Position numbers and translations under genes: made by a program
Part shown: positions 1-7,677 of the stretch, piece after piece
Layout: each line of letters starts with the position of its first letter
How positions within the stretch are numbered: the stretch's first letter is position 1
Assembly: GCA_002717655.1 (NCBI GenBank)
Contig: PBAY01000039.1
Span: 248,001 to 312,000, forward strand
Length of the DNA: 64,000 nucleotides
Source: Phycisphaerae bacterium
Lineage (GTDB): Bacteria > Planctomycetota > Phycisphaerae > Phycisphaerales > SM1A02
Direction: 5' to 3'
The notes under the pieces: model-generated
The model's input: the letters and a program-made list of their open reading frames with translations, nothing else
What the model was told of the DNA's origin: nothing
The model's database searches: none

Positions 1-1
1 T

Positions 2-949
2 GGCCCCCTGCGACTGCTGCAGTTGTTGAACAGTTGGCGTGGGGTAAGGCGTGAGCTGTTGTCATTCAACGCGGATGTCATCTACGCAGGTCTTGAATGG
101 CCTGACTGGCTGGCTGCTCGAGCGGCCAAAGGGATGAAGCCGCGTCCCGCTGTTGTTGCTGGAATTCGAAACTCGGCGCCGGTCGTGGGCTGGAAAAGAG
201 CACTGCCACTCAAGAAACTGGCAAGACATGGTGGGCTTGATGCGCTTGTTGCGAATTCACATATCGGTCTGGCGGTTGCCAATGGTCTTGGAATCAGTGC
301 TCCACTGGAACAGGTCATCGCGAACGGAATCGATACGGATCAGTTCCAGCCTGATCTTGAAGGAGCAGGAGAAGTTCGTGAGGAGATTGGTATCCCTCAG
401 GACAGTCCCCTGATCGGACATGTCGGACGTCTGGCGGATGCCAAGGATCACCCGACACTGCTCGAGGCCTTCAGCATCGTTGCAGAGAAACGATCGAATG
501 CCCACTTCATCTGTGTCGGGCATGGTTCCCAGGAGCGGCTGCGTTCCTTGAACGATCATGTTCGTACTGCGGGTTTCGCAGATCGATTCCATTGGATTCC
601 GTCTCATTCGAATCTGCCGGCGTTGTATTCGGCTCTGGACATGCTGGTGCTCTCCTCCTCTTCAGAGGGGTTTCCCAATGTCGTGGCCGAAGCCATGGCA
701 TGTGAAACGCCATGTGTCGTCACAAATGTCGGTGAAGCGGCCAATATCGTTGGCAACTTCGGTCGGTTGGCCCCTCCAGGTGATCCAGAATCGCTGGCAG
801 TTTCGATCAAGGCCATGCTTGATGACCCCAAGCCAGGCGGAGATGCGCGAGCAAGAATCGTGGAGCACTTCAGCATCAGCCGAATGATCGAGACCACGGA
901 GGAGATGCTGGAAACAGTGATTGCAGCCGTAGATGAAGGTTCGGATTGA
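2..949 (+). CDS. GT4-family glycosyltransferase, 5' end cut by window edge
   Basis: The frame is open from the first full codon at base 2 to the TGA ending at 949, so the true start lies upstream; a TTG at 23 is the first possible start inside the window but would leave out the N-terminal acceptor-binding lobe. What remains is the second half of lobe 1 and the GT-B C-terminal nucleotide-sugar domain. The family signature reads SSSEGFPNVVAEAMACETP, the E-x7-E motif of retaining GT4 enzymes that holds the donor sugar. It is clearly paralogous to the next gene, which shares FPNV-AE-MACETPCV-TNVGEA. It should act in the cytoplasm, adding one sugar to a lipid-linked or surface glycan. Donor and acceptor cannot be told from sequence. 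Confidence 0.9.
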   Translation, partial: GPLRLLQLLNSWRGVRRELLSFNADVIYAGLEWPDWLAARAAKGMKPRPAVVAGIRNSAPVVGWKRALPLKKLARHGGLDALVANSHIGLAVANGLGISAPLEQVIANGIDTDQFQPDLEGAGEVREEIGIPQDSPLIGHVGRLADAKDHPTLLEAFSIVAEKRSNAHFICVGHGSQERLRSLNDHVRTAGFADRFHWIPSHSNLPALYSALDMLVLSSSSEGFPNVVAEAMACETPCVVTNVGEAANIVGNFGRLAPPGDPESLAVSIKAMLDDPKPGGDARARIVEHFSISRMIETTEEMLETVIAAVDEGSD

Positions 950-973
950 CGGTCGGTGTATGCTGCCCCTCGA

Positions 974-2113
974 ATGATCCGACTTGTCCATGTCATCAAT
1001 AATCTTCAGACCGGGGGCGCAGAGACCACACTCCTGCGACTCATGGAGCGTGTTGACCGTGATCGTTTCCAGCCGGCGGTGATCGCGATGATCGGCGAGG
1101 GCACGATCGGTCCTCAGCTTCGTGAACTCGATATTCCGGTTGTGGCGCTTGGAGCAGCAAGGCGTCGCCCGAGCCTTCGCACCTTTCTTGGCGTTCGCAG
1201 GCATCTCAAGGCGCTTCGTCCTGATGTGATCCAGGCCTGGATGTATCACTCCAATCTCGCAGCATTTCTGGCTCGACGTGGTCTGCCAGGGCAACCGAGT
1301 CTTGCCTGGAACATCAGACACTCACTCAATGACTGGAAGAATGAGCCATGGCTGACCCGCAAGGTGATCAAGGCGGGGGCCAGAAGATCTCCCCGAGTTG
1401 ATGCGGTGATTGCCAATTCACATCTGAGCATGAGTCAGCATGAAGCCATTGGCTATCGTTCCGCTCGAAATGAAGTCATTCCGAATGGGTTTGATCTGGA
1501 ATTGATCAGACCTGTAGCCGGCGCCAAGGCAACATTGCTGAAGGAACTTGGTCTCGAAGATGGCTCGATGCTCATTGGCTGTGCGGGACGATTTCATCAG
1601 GTCAAGGATCAGGCCATGCTGGCTTCAGCGGTATGCAAGATCGCCGAGACCGGGCTGGATGCTCATCTTGTACTGGTGGGTCGAGGATGCGAGCCGGGAG
1701 GCCCGGCAGAGAAGTTGCGAGATGGTCTGGGATCACGTCTTCACCTGCTGGGTGAGCGTCGCCCGCTGGCACCGGTCTTGTCTGGACTGGATTGTCTCGC
1801 CATTTCATCCCGTGGCGAAGGATTCCCCAATGTGCTTGCGGAATCCATGGCCTGTGAGACACCGTGTGTCACGACGAATGTGGGCGATGCTGCGGATATT
1901 CTGGGTGATCCAGATCGTGTTGTTCCAGTTGGGGGTGTGCAGGCCATGGCCGACGCAATCAAGTCAGTCCTGGTTCAACCAGAATCTTCCCGGGAAGCAA
2001 TGGGTCGTGAAGGACGTGAACGAATTGCATCGCGGTATGCGATCGATCAAGTGATCACATCCTACGAGTCGCTCTGGTCCGATCTTGCTACCGGCAAGGG
2101 AGATCGGTCATGA
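974..2113 (+). CDS. GT4-family glycosyltransferase
   Basis: A full-length retaining glycosyltransferase of about 379 residues. The N-terminus (MIRLVHVINNLQTGGAET) is the classic GT4 lobe-1 start with the GGAE acceptor-loop motif. The C-terminal lobe carries SSRGEGFPNVLAESMACETP with the E-x7-E donor-binding pair. The ATG at 974 is preferred over the in-frame GTG at 956 because the beta-strand motif starts there; a TATGCT box lies nine bases upstream of this ATG and there is no clear ribosome-binding site. The last four bases overlap the next gene (ATGA), indicating translational coupling. It is a close paralogue of the partial gene before it. It probably adds a sugar in the same glycan repeat; specificity is unknown. 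Confidence 0.92.
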   Translation: MIRLVHVINNLQTGGAETTLLRLMERVDRDRFQPAVIAMIGEGTIGPQLRELDIPVVALGAARRRPSLRTFLGVRRHLKALRPDVIQAWMYHSNLAAFLARRGLPGQPSLAWNIRHSLNDWKNEPWLTRKVIKAGARRSPRVDAVIANSHLSMSQHEAIGYRSARNEVIPNGFDLELIRPVAGAKATLLKELGLEDGSMLIGCAGRFHQVKDQAMLASAVCKIAETGLDAHLVLVGRGCEPGGPAEKLRDGLGSRLHLLGERRPLAPVLSGLDCLAISSRGEGFPNVLAESMACETPCVTTNVGDAADILGDPDRVVPVGGVQAMADAIKSVLVQPESSREAMGREGRERIASRYAIDQVITSYESLWSDLATGKGDRS

Positions 2114-3207
2114 GTCGAGTACTGATCTTTGGAGGATTCGCTCCTTCCCTGATTCTCTTTCGTGCGCCGCTTCTTCGCGCACTGGTTGAAGCGGGGCATG
2201 AAGTCATCGCGGCGGCACCTGATGAGGATCATCGCGTCGCTCCGGCCATGAAGGAGATGGGGGTTCAGTGGTATCCCATCAACTTTGAACGCAACCGCGT
2301 CCAGCCAGTCAGGGATCTTCTGTTCGTCAGACGAATACGACGCATGCTTCGTGAACTCAAGCCGGATCGTCTTCTGTGCTACACGATCAAGCCGAACATC
2401 TATGGTGGATGGGCAGCGGCTGCTGAAGGTGTTCCATCCGCGGCCATGGTCACGGGACTTGGAACGGTCTTCATGAACCCCGGGCTCAAACGAACAGCAG
2501 CCATCAGGATGTTCAAGAAGGCGTGTCGCTGGCATGACCGGGTGTTCTTTCAGAATCCGGATGATTGCCAGGACCTGCTTGAAGCCGGTGTCATCGATGA
2601 ACCGGAGAAAGTAGTGATGACGGCAGGATCAGGCGTTGATCTGGATCAGTTCCCTGTCAAACCACTTCCTTCCGAGGTGTCATTTCTGATGCTGGCCCGT
2701 TTGTTGACCTCCAAGGGTGTCCGTGAGTTTCTGGAGGCAGCGGCGATGGTCAAGTCACGTCATCCAGAAGCAGTCATTCGTCTGGGAGGCATGGAAGATC
2801 CGGGCAGTGGCGGGGTACCTATGGCGGAAATCAGATCAGCTGAGCAGGCGGGCGCAATTGAATACCTGGGACATCTCGAGGATGTTCATGATGCCATGGC
2901 TGCCAGCAGTGTGTACGTTCTTCCTTCCTGGCATGAAGGGACACCGCGAAGTGTTCTGGAAGCCATGGCCAGTGGCCGCGCCATCATCACGACGGATGTA
3001 CGTGGATGTCGCGAGACGGTCGAAGATGGGGTTAATGGACTTCTGGTGCCGTGGAAGAATCCAGAACGGTTGGCCGAGGCCATGTGCAAACTGGCAGAAG
3101 ATGAAGATCTTCGGGCGTCGATGGGTGCCGCGAGCCGTCAGCAGGCGGAAACCCGCTTTGATGCTCGTGAGGTCGCTCGAGTCATGATGAACGCGTTATC
3201 TCTGTGA
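2110..3207 (+). CDS. GT4-family glycosyltransferase (PglA-like)
   Basis: A 365-residue GT4 glycosyltransferase. The N-terminal lobe (FGGFAPSLILFRAPLLRALVEAGHEV, residues about 6-32) and the segment CYTIKPNIYGGWAA resemble the enzymes that add the first HexNAc onto an undecaprenyl-diphospho-sugar, such as PglA and related capsule enzymes. The donor site is PSWHEGTPRSVLEAMASG, again with E-x7-E. It overlaps the previous gene by four bases, and a PglC-type initiating transferase follows 25 bases later, which fits transfer of the second sugar to the lipid carrier. The exact sugar is an inference from neighbourhood. Confidence 0.9.
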   Translation: MSRVLIFGGFAPSLILFRAPLLRALVEAGHEVIAAAPDEDHRVAPAMKEMGVQWYPINFERNRVQPVRDLLFVRRIRRMLRELKPDRLLCYTIKPNIYGGWAAAAEGVPSAAMVTGLGTVFMNPGLKRTAAIRMFKKACRWHDRVFFQNPDDCQDLLEAGVIDEPEKVVMTAGSGVDLDQFPVKPLPSEVSFLMLARLLTSKGVREFLEAAAMVKSRHPEAVIRLGGMEDPGSGGVPMAEIRSAEQAGAIEYLGHLEDVHDAMAASSVYVLPSWHEGTPRSVLEAMASGRAIITTDVRGCRETVEDGVNGLLVPWKNPERLAEAMCKLAEDEDLRASMGAASRQQAETRFDAREVARVMMNALSL

Positions 3208-3232
3208 TCAGACGGGCTACACTGGGCAGGAC

Positions 3233-3823
3233 ATGAAGCGACTCTTTGATCTGGTATTCAGCTTGATCCTGTTGCTGCTGCTCTCCCCGGTGATGATCGG
3301 GGTGTCGGTTTGCATTCTGCTGATCATGGGATGGCCGGTGTTCTTCAGGCAGGAGCGACCCGGCAGGCATGGCAGATTGTTCGCCATGTACAAGTTCAGA
3401 ACCATGTCGGATCGACGGGATGCCGATGGAGATCTGCTTCCCGACTCGGAGCGATTGGGCCGCTTCGGTCGTTTCCTTCGAAGCAGCAGTCTGGATGAAC
3501 TGCCCGAACTGCTGAATGTCATTCGAGGTGACATGAGTCTGGTAGGTCCACGTCCACTCCTGCCCGAGTATCTTCCACTCTATGACGAGAATCAGGCTCG
3601 ACGGCATGAGGTTCGCCCGGGAATTACGGGCTGGGCTCAGGTCAAGGGCCGTAATGCCTTGAGTTGGCCCGAAAAATTCGAGTTGGATGTCTGGTACGTT
3701 GACCATCAGTCGATGGCGCTTGATCTTCGTATCCTGTTCCTGACGGTCGGACAGGTATTGAAGACGAGTGACGTAAGCCAGGAAGGCCATGCGACCATGA
3801 GCAAATTCACAGGGAACGAGTGA
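3233..3823 (+). CDS. pglC: Initiating sugar-phosphate transferase, PglC/bacterial sugar transferase family
   Basis: A 196-residue monotopic phosphoglycosyl transferase, the minimal-length form typical of PglC rather than the long WcaJ/WbaP form. One hydrophobic N-terminal re-entrant helix (residues about 4-30) is followed by the conserved core FFRQERPGRHGRLFAMYKFRTM, then SLDELPELLNVIRGDMSLVGPRPLL and RHEVRPGITGWAQVKGRN. The family moves a sugar-1-phosphate from a UDP-sugar to undecaprenyl phosphate at the inner face of the membrane through a covalent intermediate on the Asp of the DE pair. Neighbouring PglD, PglE and PglF homologues suggest the sugar is di-N-acetylbacillosamine. A TACACT box nine bases before the ATG may give it its own promoter. 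Confidence 0.9.
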   Translation: MKRLFDLVFSLILLLLLSPVMIGVSVCILLIMGWPVFFRQERPGRHGRLFAMYKFRTMSDRRDADGDLLPDSERLGRFGRFLRSSSLDELPELLNVIRGDMSLVGPRPLLPEYLPLYDENQARRHEVRPGITGWAQVKGRNALSWPEKFELDVWYVDHQSMALDLRILFLTVGQVLKTSDVSQEGHATMSKFTGNE

Positions 3824-4449
3824 TGACGGATTCACTGTTGATCATCGGAGCAGGTGGTAATGGACGCGTCATCGCCGATTTGGCGTCCGGTGATTCCCGC
3901 TGGTCTCGTATCGCATTTCTTGATGATGCGATCTATCCCGTCGATGATGATCGCCCATGGGAGACTCTGGGTAGTTGTGCGGATCTGACACAGCATGTCG
4001 CCGCATTCACCCATGGGATCGTTGGGTTCGGTGACAATGCGATGCGGGTCGAATGGACCATGAAACTCAGAGAGGCAGGCCTTGTGCTGGCAACGATCAT
4101 TGCTGATTCAGCCAGTGTCAGCGCCCGATCTGTTCTTGGTCCCGGTACCGTCGTCATGCCTCGAGCAGTCGTGAACATCGGAGTGAAGACAGGCTGTGCC
4201 TGTCTGATCAACACTTCAGCCAGTGTGGACCATGACTGTCTTCTTGAGGACGGCGTTCATGTCGCACCTGGTGCACATGTTGGTGGAGATGTACGGATCG
4301 GCAATCGAAGTTGGATCGGCATTGGTGCTTCTGTTCGACATGGCATGAAGGTCGGGGCTGACGTCGTGGTTGGCGCAGGAGCAGCGGTGGTCTCGGATCT
4401 ACCCGACTCATGTGTTGCAGTCGGCGTTCCTGCCCGTGTTCGCGACTAG
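3823..4449 (+). CDS. pglD: Sugar O/N-acyltransferase, PglD-like
   Basis: A 208-residue protein of the NeuD/PglD family. It has an N-terminal Rossmann-like sugar-nucleotide domain (LLIIGAGGNGRVIADLA) and a C-terminal left-handed beta-helix of hexapeptide repeats. The proposed catalytic base of PglD is present in NTSASVDHDCLLEDGVHVAPGAHVGG (His of DHD). In the known pathway the enzyme acetylates the C4 amine of UDP-4-amino-sugar with acetyl-CoA. The ATG at 3823 shares its A with the TGA of the preceding gene (TGATG); a GTG three bases earlier is also possible. Its stop codon is shared, as the palindrome CTAG, with the convergent aminotransferase gene. Confidence 0.9.
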   Translation: MTDSLLIIGAGGNGRVIADLASGDSRWSRIAFLDDAIYPVDDDRPWETLGSCADLTQHVAAFTHGIVGFGDNAMRVEWTMKLREAGLVLATIIADSASVSARSVLGPGTVVMPRAVVNIGVKTGCACLINTSASVDHDCLLEDGVHVAPGAHVGGDVRIGNRSWIGIGASVRHGMKVGADVVVGAGAAVVSDLPDSCVAVGVPARVRD

Positions 4450-5609
4450 CAGGCGGATCGAATGATCTCTGCAACTGTTGCGGCATAGTTCTTCATCGTG
4501 TCTTCATCGATCCCATGATGAACAAGCATCGCAAGGCTGGTTTCGCCAAGCTCGCGAGCAACAGGGAGTCGATCAGTCGGTGCAAACCCTGCCTCGATGA
4601 AGGCAGGTTCGCGATAGATCTCAGGGCAACTGCCAACCTGGCACGGCCACCCAGCGGCATTGATCTCATGCATGATTCGATCGCGGTTCCATCCCTCGCG
4701 AAGTCGATCTGGTTCCACGAAGCAGTAGAAGCGATACCACGCATGCCGAATATCGGCATCTGGAGTGGGGCACCTGACCCCATCCAGTGATGAAAGATGG
4801 TCATGCAGCATCATGGCATTGCGTGTTCGGCGGGTTACCCAGTCATCAAGCTTCCCAAGTTGGCACAGACCGATGGCAGCCTGAGGGCAGGTCATGCGCC
4901 AGTTGCTGCCGAACGATTCGATCAACCATCGAAATCCAGGGGGATGGTCGTCACGATGGACCGCATCCCACGACTTGCCATGTTCTCGGTTCGACCACGC
5001 GATCTTGTAGACATCCGCGTCGTTGGTGAACAGCATGCCGCCATCACCACCAGTCGACATGATCTTGTCCTGGCAGAAGGACATTGCGGCGGCATGTCCA
5101 TGTGAACCGACGGGCTTATCATTGATGGCTGCCCCATGTGCCTGAGCAGCATCTTCAATGATCTTGATGTCATGTGTTGCAGCCCATTCCATGATGGAAG
5201 GCATGTCACATGGCCAGCCGGCCAGATGAACCACGATCGCGGCCTGGGTTTCAGGTGTTCGCGCAGCCTCGAGGGTTGCCGCGGTAACACATTGAGAGTT
5301 TCGATCGACATCAGCAAACACTGGACGACCACCTCGGGCTACGACGCATGAAGCGGACGCAACGAAAGAACGAGGTGAAACGAGGACATCAGCGCCGGCC
5401 TTGATGTCCAGGGCAGCCAGTGCAGCTTCAAGCGCCAGCGTGCCATTGGCCAGAGCGAGTGCATGAGACACGCCTGTGTACTTGGCGAATTCTTCTTCGA
5501 AATTCCGACAATCAATACCGGTCCACGCATTGACCTTGCCGGATTTCAGGACCGCTACAGCGGCTTCGATCTCGTCTGGTTCATAAATTGGCCATGCGGG
5601 CAAAGTCAT
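4446..5609 (-). CDS. pglE: PLP-dependent sugar aminotransferase, DegT/PglE family
   Basis: A DegT/DnrJ/EryC1-type aminotransferase of 387 residues. The Schiff-base lysine is K182 in SFCQDKIMSTGGDGGML, upstream lies IIEDAAQAHGA with the PLP-ring aspartate, and VSPRSFVASASCVV is the substrate loop. In the bacillosamine pathway it converts the UDP-4-keto sugar made by the PglF-type dehydratase to the 4-amino sugar using glutamate. The ATG at 5609 is chosen because the PWPIYEPDEIEAA start matches the family and because TATACT lies at -12 to -7 with no ribosome-binding site, suggesting a leaderless message. It is transcribed against its pathway partners, divergent from the dehydratase gene across only 46 bases. 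Confidence 0.9.
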   Translation of the reverse strand: MTLPAWPIYEPDEIEAAVAVLKSGKVNAWTGIDCRNFEEEFAKYTGVSHALALANGTLALEAALAALDIKAGADVLVSPRSFVASASCVVARGGRPVFADVDRNSQCVTAATLEAARTPETQAAIVVHLAGWPCDMPSIMEWAATHDIKIIEDAAQAHGAAINDKPVGSHGHAAAMSFCQDKIMSTGGDGGMLFTNDADVYKIAWSNREHGKSWDAVHRDDHPPGFRWLIESFGSNWRMTCPQAAIGLCQLGKLDDWVTRRTRNAMMLHDHLSSLDGVRCPTPDADIRHAWYRFYCFVEPDRLREGWNRDRIMHEINAAGWPCQVGSCPEIYREPAFIEAGFAPTDRLPVARELGETSLAMLVHHGIDEDTMKNYAATVAEIIRSAC

Positions 5610-5615
5610 GTGGGA

Positions 5616-5621
5616 AGTATA
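5616..5621 (-). promoter_or_regulatory. -10 box of a leaderless promoter for the PglE-type aminotransferase
   Basis: On the minus strand TATACT is followed by exactly six bases and then the ATG at 5609, so a transcript starting at the usual distance would begin on the A of the start codon. No convincing -35 element is visible and no Shine-Dalgarno sequence is present. Confidence 0.55.
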
Positions 5622-5643
5622 GGGAGATTCGCGTCTGCTTCGA

Positions 5644-5649
5644 TACAAT
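5644..5649 (+). promoter_or_regulatory. -10 box of a leaderless promoter for the PglF-type dehydratase
   Basis: TACAAT ends six bases before the ATG at 5656, the geometry of leaderless mRNAs. It is divergent from the aminotransferase box at 5616-5621; both boxes fall in the 46-base gap. No clear -35 box and no ribosome-binding site are visible. Confidence 0.55.
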
Positions 5650-5655
5650 GGGCCT

Positions 5656-7635
5656 ATGCTTCGGAATCAACTGACATCTCTTCCGAGATCCATCAAACAG
5701 ATTCTGGCGATGGCCAGCGATGCCCTCGTCATTTCAGTGGCGGTATGGGCTGCTCTGGCCCTTAGATTGGCGGATCTGTGGCCGGAGATGCTTGCCTCCA
5801 GATGGTGGCTGCTTATCGCGATGCCTCTTGTGACCATTCCGATCTTCAAGATGGCCAGGCTCTACCGGACAGTCGTCAGGCATCTGGGCCCCCAATTTGG
5901 AGTTTCGTTGTTCTATGGGGTCACCGTTTCGGCGATCTGCATGCCTCTGATGGTGATGCTGGCACAACAAGCGGATGGTTTCTCGCGTTCAGCGGCAGTC
6001 ATCTACTGGCTGCTTGCCATTGTCGGGATCGGCGGTCTTCGGATGCTCGGAAGGGGCTGGTTCCGAAGTAGCCATCGTGACGCACTTCGTCCTGTTGTCA
6101 TCTATGGCGCAGGCGAGGCAGGGGCTCAGCTACAGGCCTCGATCATGGGTAGTGAGCGATTTCGTGTTGTCGCCTTTGTCGATGACGATCGGTCAGCATG
6201 GAAGACGGTCATCAATGGTACGCCGGTACGCAATCCTGCCGAGATTCGCGAGATCGTTTTGCGCAACCGTTGTCGAGACATCTTTCTGGCGATTCCCTCT
6301 GCTGATCGAACGGAACGTCGCCGCATCATCAAGGAGCTCAAGTCACTTCCAGTGACTGTTCGAACGGTTCCAAGCCTCGCTGAGTTGTTGGATGGCACGG
6401 CGAAGCTTGATGAGATCCGGCCTATCGCCATCGAGGATCTTCTGGGTCGCGACATTGTGGCACCTCAACAGGAACTGCTGGAAAAGTGCATTACCGATCA
6501 GATTGTTCTGGTTAGTGGTGCCGGCGGTTCAATTGGCTCCGAGCTATGCCGCCAGATTCTTCAGTTGCGTCCACGCCGCCTCATACTTCTTGAACGATCC
6601 GAGTATGCGCTCTATGAAATCGAGCGGGAACTGGAAGAAATCAAGAACGCAAGCTCAATTGATGTCCCCGTTGTGCCTGTTCTGGGGTCGGTTCGAGATC
6701 GCGTACGTGGCGAAGATGTCCTACGCACCTTCAACGTACAGACGGTGTATCACGCCGCCGCCTACAAACATGTTCCACTGGTTGAATACAACGTGTCATC
6801 TGGAGTGGGCAACAACTCGTTGGCAACTTGGACATTCGCCGAAGCGGCCATCGCCGCGGGTGTGGACTCGTTTGTTCTCATATCGACGGACAAGGCGGTC
6901 AGGCCTACCAATGTGATGGGGGCCTCCAAGAGATTGGCGGAACTGATTCTCCAAGCGTTGCAGAAGCGGCAGACTTCCACAAGGTTCTGCATGGTTCGAT
7001 TCGGCAATGTCCTCGATTCATCTGGATCAGTTGTTCCAAGGTTCAAGAAGCAGATTGCGGCTGGAGGGCCCTTGACGGTGACTCATCCGGAAGTGATTCG
7101 CTACTTCATGACCATACCGGAGGCCGCTGAACTCGTTCTTCAAGCTGGTTCAATGGGCAAGGGTGGCGATGTGTTCGTGCTTGACATGGGTGAACCAGTC
7201 AAGATTTCCTATCTCGCCCAGTTGATGATCAGGCTTGCGGGGTTGAGGGAACGAAGTGATGAACAGCCGCATGGAGACATTGAAATCCAATACACCGGCT
7301 TGAGGCCAGGTGAGAAGCTCTATGAAGAGCTATTGATCGGGGACAACGTCACCGGTACGGAGCACCCCATGATCATGCGAGCCAGCGAAGCCGAAGTGGA
7401 GTGGACCATTCTCGAGGGGCATCTGCAGAATCTGGCAAATGCATGTCGTGAACCTCAGCCGGAAACGATTCGGGACATTCTTCAAGAGGTTGTCGAAGGC
7501 TTCACACCGGAGCGAGAACTGGTCGATCTGGTCTGGCAGCAGAGAGTGGATCAGCAAGCCCGCGGTGCCATCCCGTTTCGTCCTGTAGCGGTGGACCAGA
7601 GGCAGGAAAACACCGGTTCTGAGGCATCTCAATAA
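5656..7635 (+). CDS. pglF: Membrane UDP-GlcNAc 4,6-dehydratase, PglF/WbpM/CapD family
   Basis: A 659-residue long-form dehydratase. About four or five hydrophobic helices fill residues 15-135. Then comes a first Rossmann-like domain (VVIYGAGEAGAQLQAS, near 150) and the catalytic SDR domain beginning with LVSGAGGSIGSEL (near 283). The catalytic segment is LISTDKAVRPTNVMGASKR (about 409-427), where the usual tyrosine is replaced by methionine as is normal in this family. The C-terminal YFMTIPEAAELVLQAG and YTGLRPGEKLYEELL are family hallmarks. The reaction is UDP-GlcNAc to the UDP-4-keto-6-deoxy sugar, the first step toward bacillosamine or related deoxyamino sugars. It could feed both a lipid-linked glycan and an exopolysaccharide. 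Confidence 0.93.
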   Translation: MLRNQLTSLPRSIKQILAMASDALVISVAVWAALALRLADLWPEMLASRWWLLIAMPLVTIPIFKMARLYRTVVRHLGPQFGVSLFYGVTVSAICMPLMVMLAQQADGFSRSAAVIYWLLAIVGIGGLRMLGRGWFRSSHRDALRPVVIYGAGEAGAQLQASIMGSERFRVVAFVDDDRSAWKTVINGTPVRNPAEIREIVLRNRCRDIFLAIPSADRTERRRIIKELKSLPVTVRTVPSLAELLDGTAKLDEIRPIAIEDLLGRDIVAPQQELLEKCITDQIVLVSGAGGSIGSELCRQILQLRPRRLILLERSEYALYEIERELEEIKNASSIDVPVVPVLGSVRDRVRGEDVLRTFNVQTVYHAAAYKHVPLVEYNVSSGVGNNSLATWTFAEAAIAAGVDSFVLISTDKAVRPTNVMGASKRLAELILQALQKRQTSTRFCMVRFGNVLDSSGSVVPRFKKQIAAGGPLTVTHPEVIRYFMTIPEAAELVLQAGSMGKGGDVFVLDMGEPVKISYLAQLMIRLAGLRERSDEQPHGDIEIQYTGLRPGEKLYEELLIGDNVTGTEHPMIMRASEAEVEWTILEGHLQNLANACREPQPETIRDILQEVVEGFTPERELVDLVWQQRVDQQARGAIPFRPVAVDQRQENTGSEASQ

Positions 7636-7642
7636 GAGTGTG

Positions 7643-7671
7643 TCGACGGTCTAATCGAGGCTGGATACACT
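7643..7671 (+). promoter_or_regulatory. Promoter of the UDP-sugar dehydrogenase (TCGACG - 17 bp - TACACT), leaderless geometry
   Basis: TCGACG (7643-7648) and TACACT (7666-7671) are separated by 17 bases, and six bases later comes the ATG at 7678. This is the best -35/-10 pair among the leaderless-looking starts in the window. No ribosome-binding site is visible. Confidence 0.5.
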
Positions 7672-7677
7672 ACCGGG

